Shown: positions 33,716 to 36,090 of the stretch, piece after piece
How the letters are laid out: every line of letters starts with the position of its first letter
Numbering within the stretch: the stretch's first letter is position 1
Assembly (NCBI GenBank): GCA_027024025.1
Contig: JALVTT010000079.1
Coordinates: 1-36,090, forward strand
Direction: 5' to 3'
Source of the DNA: Sedimenticola sp.
Lineage (GTDB): Bacteria > Pseudomonadota > Gammaproteobacteria > Chromatiales > Chromatiaceae
DNA length: 36,090 nt
The notes under the pieces: model-generated
Database searches by the model: none
What the model was told of the DNA's origin: nothing
What the model saw: only the letters and a program-made list of their open reading frames with translations
Program-made: the position numbers and the translations under genes

Positions 33716-35074
33716 TTGGCCATCAACACCTGGGATCACCTGCTGGAACGACTGGGACGGGACATACCCGAACAGCAGTTCAATACCTGGATCCGCCCGC
33801 TGCAATGCGTGCAGCAGGAGGACCGGCTGCGTCTGATGGCCCCCAACGCCTTTGTCCTCGACTGGGTGAAAAAACACTATCTGGAAAAGCTCCAGTCCTA
33901 TCTCTCCGACGGGACCGAGGCCTGTCCCATGCAGATCAGCCTGGAGATCGGCAGCGCCCCGCGCGAACCGGGCACGCCGTCGCCGGCCCCGGCCCGGATC
34001 GGCGATGCGCCCGCGCCGGCCGCGGAACACGCCCCCGTGGCGGAAGACACCCTGCCCTCGACCAATCCCGAATTCAATTTCGACACCTTCGTGGAAGGCA
34101 AATCCAACCAGCTGGCGCGCGCCGCGGGCATCCAGGTCGGCGAGAACCCGGGCCGCATGTACAACCCCCTGTTCATCTACGGCGGCGTGGGCCTGGGCAA
34201 GACCCACCTGATGCACGCAGTGGGCAATCTGATCAAGGAAAAGAACCCATCCGCGCGCGTCCTCTACATGCACTCCGAGGGCTTTGTCGCGGAGATGGTC
34301 AAGGCCCTGCAGCACGGCACCATCGAACAGTTCAAGCGGCGCATGCGCGGGGTCAATGCCCTGCTCATCGACGATGTGCAGTTTTTCGCCGGCAAGGAAC
34401 GCTCGCAGGAGGAGTTCTTCCACACCTTCAACGCCCTGTTCGAGAGCCGCCAGCAGATCGTGCTCACCAGCGACCGCTTCCCCAAGGAGGTAGACGGGCT
34501 GGAGGACCGGCTCAAGTCCCGTTTCGGCTGGGGCCTGGCGGTGTCGATCGACCCGCCCGACCTGGAGACCCGGGTCGCCATTCTGATGAGCAAATCGCTG
34601 CAGCTGTTCAACACCGAACTGCCCAGCGAGGTCGCCTTCTTCATCGGCAAGCATGTGCGCTCCAATATCCGGGAACTGGAGGGCGCGCTGCGGCGCATCA
34701 ACGCCAATGCCCAGTTCACCGGCCAGTCCATCTCGGTGGATTTCGCGCGCGAGGCCCTGCGCGACATGATCGACGCCCAGGCGCGCATGGTGACCCTGGA
34801 CAACATCCAGAAGACCGTGGCCGAGTACTTCAAGATCCGGGTCTCGGATCTGCTGTCGAGCAAGCGCAGCCGGACCATCGCGCGGCCGCGCCAGATCGCC
34901 ATGGCCCTGTCCAAAGAGCTGACCAATCACAGCCTGCCGGAGATCGGCGAGGCCTTCGGAGGCCGGGACCACACGACGGTGCTGTATGCCACGCGCAAGA
35001 TCGCCGAGCTGCGCGAGGCCGATGTGCATGTGGCGGAAGACTACAACAACCTGTTGAGAACCCTGAGCAGTTGA
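33716..35074 (+). CDS. dnaA: Chromosomal replication initiator DnaA
   Basis: (TTG start)[76 protein letters not shown]-terminal [15 protein letters not shown]. Confidence 0.98.
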   Translation: MAINTWDHLLERLGRDIPEQQFNTWIRPLQCVQQEDRLRLMAPNAFVLDWVKKHYLEKLQSYLSDGTEACPMQISLEIGSAPREPGTPSPAPARIGDAPAPAAEHAPVAEDTLPSTNPEFNFDTFVEGKSNQLARAAGIQVGENPGRMYNPLFIYGGVGLGKTHLMHAVGNLIKEKNPSARVLYMHSEGFVAEMVKALQHGTIEQFKRRMRGVNALLIDDVQFFAGKERSQEEFFHTFNALFESRQQIVLTSDRFPKEVDGLEDRLKSRFGWGLAVSIDPPDLETRVAILMSKSLQLFNTELPSEVAFFIGKHVRSNIRELEGALRRINANAQFTGQSISVDFAREALRDMIDAQARMVTLDNIQKTVAEYFKIRVSDLLSSKRSRTIARPRQIAMALSKELTNHSLPEIGEAFGGRDHTTVLYATRKIAELREADVHVAEDYNNLLRTLSS

Positions 35075-35120
35075 TGTGCATAGATCGGGCTTATGACGAT
35101 CCGGGGCCGGTGGGGCCAGG

Positions 35121-35129
35121 TTATCCACA
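35121..35129 (+). promoter_or_regulatory. Perfect DnaA box in the dnaA-dnaN intergenic region
   Basis: TTATCCACA. Confidence 0.8.
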
Positions 35130-35230
35130 GGCCGCGCACAGCAAACCCGGCCTCCACCAAGGTCTTGGCAGGGTACTCAACACATTGAAAGTATTAGACA
35201 AACCGGGCCTTTCCGAGGTTATCCCAAGGC

Positions 35231-35277
35231 CTAATAGCAACAATAAGTTTTATATATAAAATACTTTTTATTACAAG
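35231..35277. other. AT-rich island with 14-bp palindrome (candidate DNA unwinding element or dnaN promoter)
   Basis: CTAATAGCAACAATAAGTTTTATATATAAAATACTTTTTATTACAAG; perfect palindrome TTTTATATATAAAA at 35248-35261. Confidence 0.55.
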
Positions 35278-35294
35278 AAGCGGAGCTTCGGCCC

Positions 35295-36090
35295 ATGAAG
35301 ATCAACGCCAATCGAGACGATCTGCTCACCCCGCTGCTGAAGGCCGGCAATGTGGTCGAGCGCAGACAGACCCTGCCCATCCTGGCCAATATCCTGATTG
35401 GGGCCAGCGCGGACAGATTGCGCTTCACCGCCACCGATCTGGAAGTGGAACTGACCACTAGCTGCAGCGCCTCGGCCGACGAGGAGATGGAATTCACCCT
35501 GCCGGCACGCAAGCTGATCGATATCTGCAAGGCCCTGCCCGAGGGCGCCGAGGTCGATCTGGATATCAGCGGCGACAAGGCGACCCTGAGGTGCGGGCGT
35601 GGTCGCTACACCATGGGCATGCTGCCGGCGCAGGACTATCCGAGCATCGAGCCCTCGGCGGCGGCCGAGGAGTTTTCCATGCCCGAATCGGTACTCAAGC
35701 GGCTGATCGAAAAGACCGCCTTTGCCATGGCCCAACAGGACGTGCGTTATTACCTGAACGGCCTGCTGCTGGAGATCCACAGCGGCCGGGTCCGGGCCGT
35801 GGCGACCGATGGACACCGGCTGGCCCTGTGCGATGCGGATTACGAGGTGCAGAGCGGCAGCGACATCCAGGTGATACTGCCGCGCAAGGCAGTGCTCGAA
35901 CTGGGGCGGCTGTTGAGCGACACCGATGATCCCCTGCGCATGGAGATCAGCAACAGCCATGTGAGGATCCATTTCAACGATACCATCTTCACCTCCAAGC
36001 TGATCGATGGCCGGTTCCCGGACTATGAGCGGGTGATGCCCACCGGCGATACCCAGACCCTGCAGGCCGACAAGGACAGCCTGCGTCTGC
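35295..36090 (+). CDS. dnaN: DNA polymerase III beta subunit (sliding clamp), 3' truncated by the window
   Basis: MKINANRDDLLTPLLKAGNVVERRQTLPILANILI...ATDGHRLALCD...LIDGRFPDYERVMP. No stop before the window end, hence absent from the ORF track. Confidence 0.98.
   Translation, partial: MKINANRDDLLTPLLKAGNVVERRQTLPILANILIGASADRLRFTATDLEVELTTSCSASADEEMEFTLPARKLIDICKALPEGAEVDLDISGDKATLRCGRGRYTMGMLPAQDYPSIEPSAAAEEFSMPESVLKRLIEKTAFAMAQQDVRYYLNGLLLEIHSGRVRAVATDGHRLALCDADYEVQSGSDIQVILPRKAVLELGRLLSDTDDPLRMEISNSHVRIHFNDTIFTSKLIDGRFPDYERVMPTGDTQTLQADKDSLRL

Overview
This looks like a chromosomal oriC-proximal segment of a GC-rich gammaproteobacterium. Reading leftward from the right edge, the core genes on the minus strand run rpmH-rnpA-yidC-mnmE-murI, mnmG, rsmG, parA-parB, atpIBEFHAGDC, an FKBP/SlyD-type PPIase, glmU-glmS and a DUF748/AsmA-like gene. 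dnaA and the 5' part of dnaN are divergent on the plus strand at the right edge. The core block is interrupted by accessory genes: GST, MocR-type regulator, DUF1127, yaaA, a TonB C-terminal remnant, a CWNC redoxin, a secreted hypothetical and a small membrane protein. The left edge holds the 3' end of a GlrR/QseF-like sigma54 response regulator. It is followed by a compact five-gene plus-strand cassette (about 264-5139): stand-alone receiver, coiled-coil protein, inner-membrane OmpA-like protein, Rab/Ras-like small GTPase, soluble hybrid histidine kinase. This cassette is the best candidate for an undescribed system. The GTPase lacks the Gln61 equivalent, the hybrid kinase's receiver has Asn in place of the phospho-acceptor Asp, and the stand-alone receiver is canonical. 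A TGTC-N10-GACA palindrome, the published GlrR site pattern, lies just upstream of the cassette. All calls come from reading the sequence and recalled family knowledge; no searches were run.
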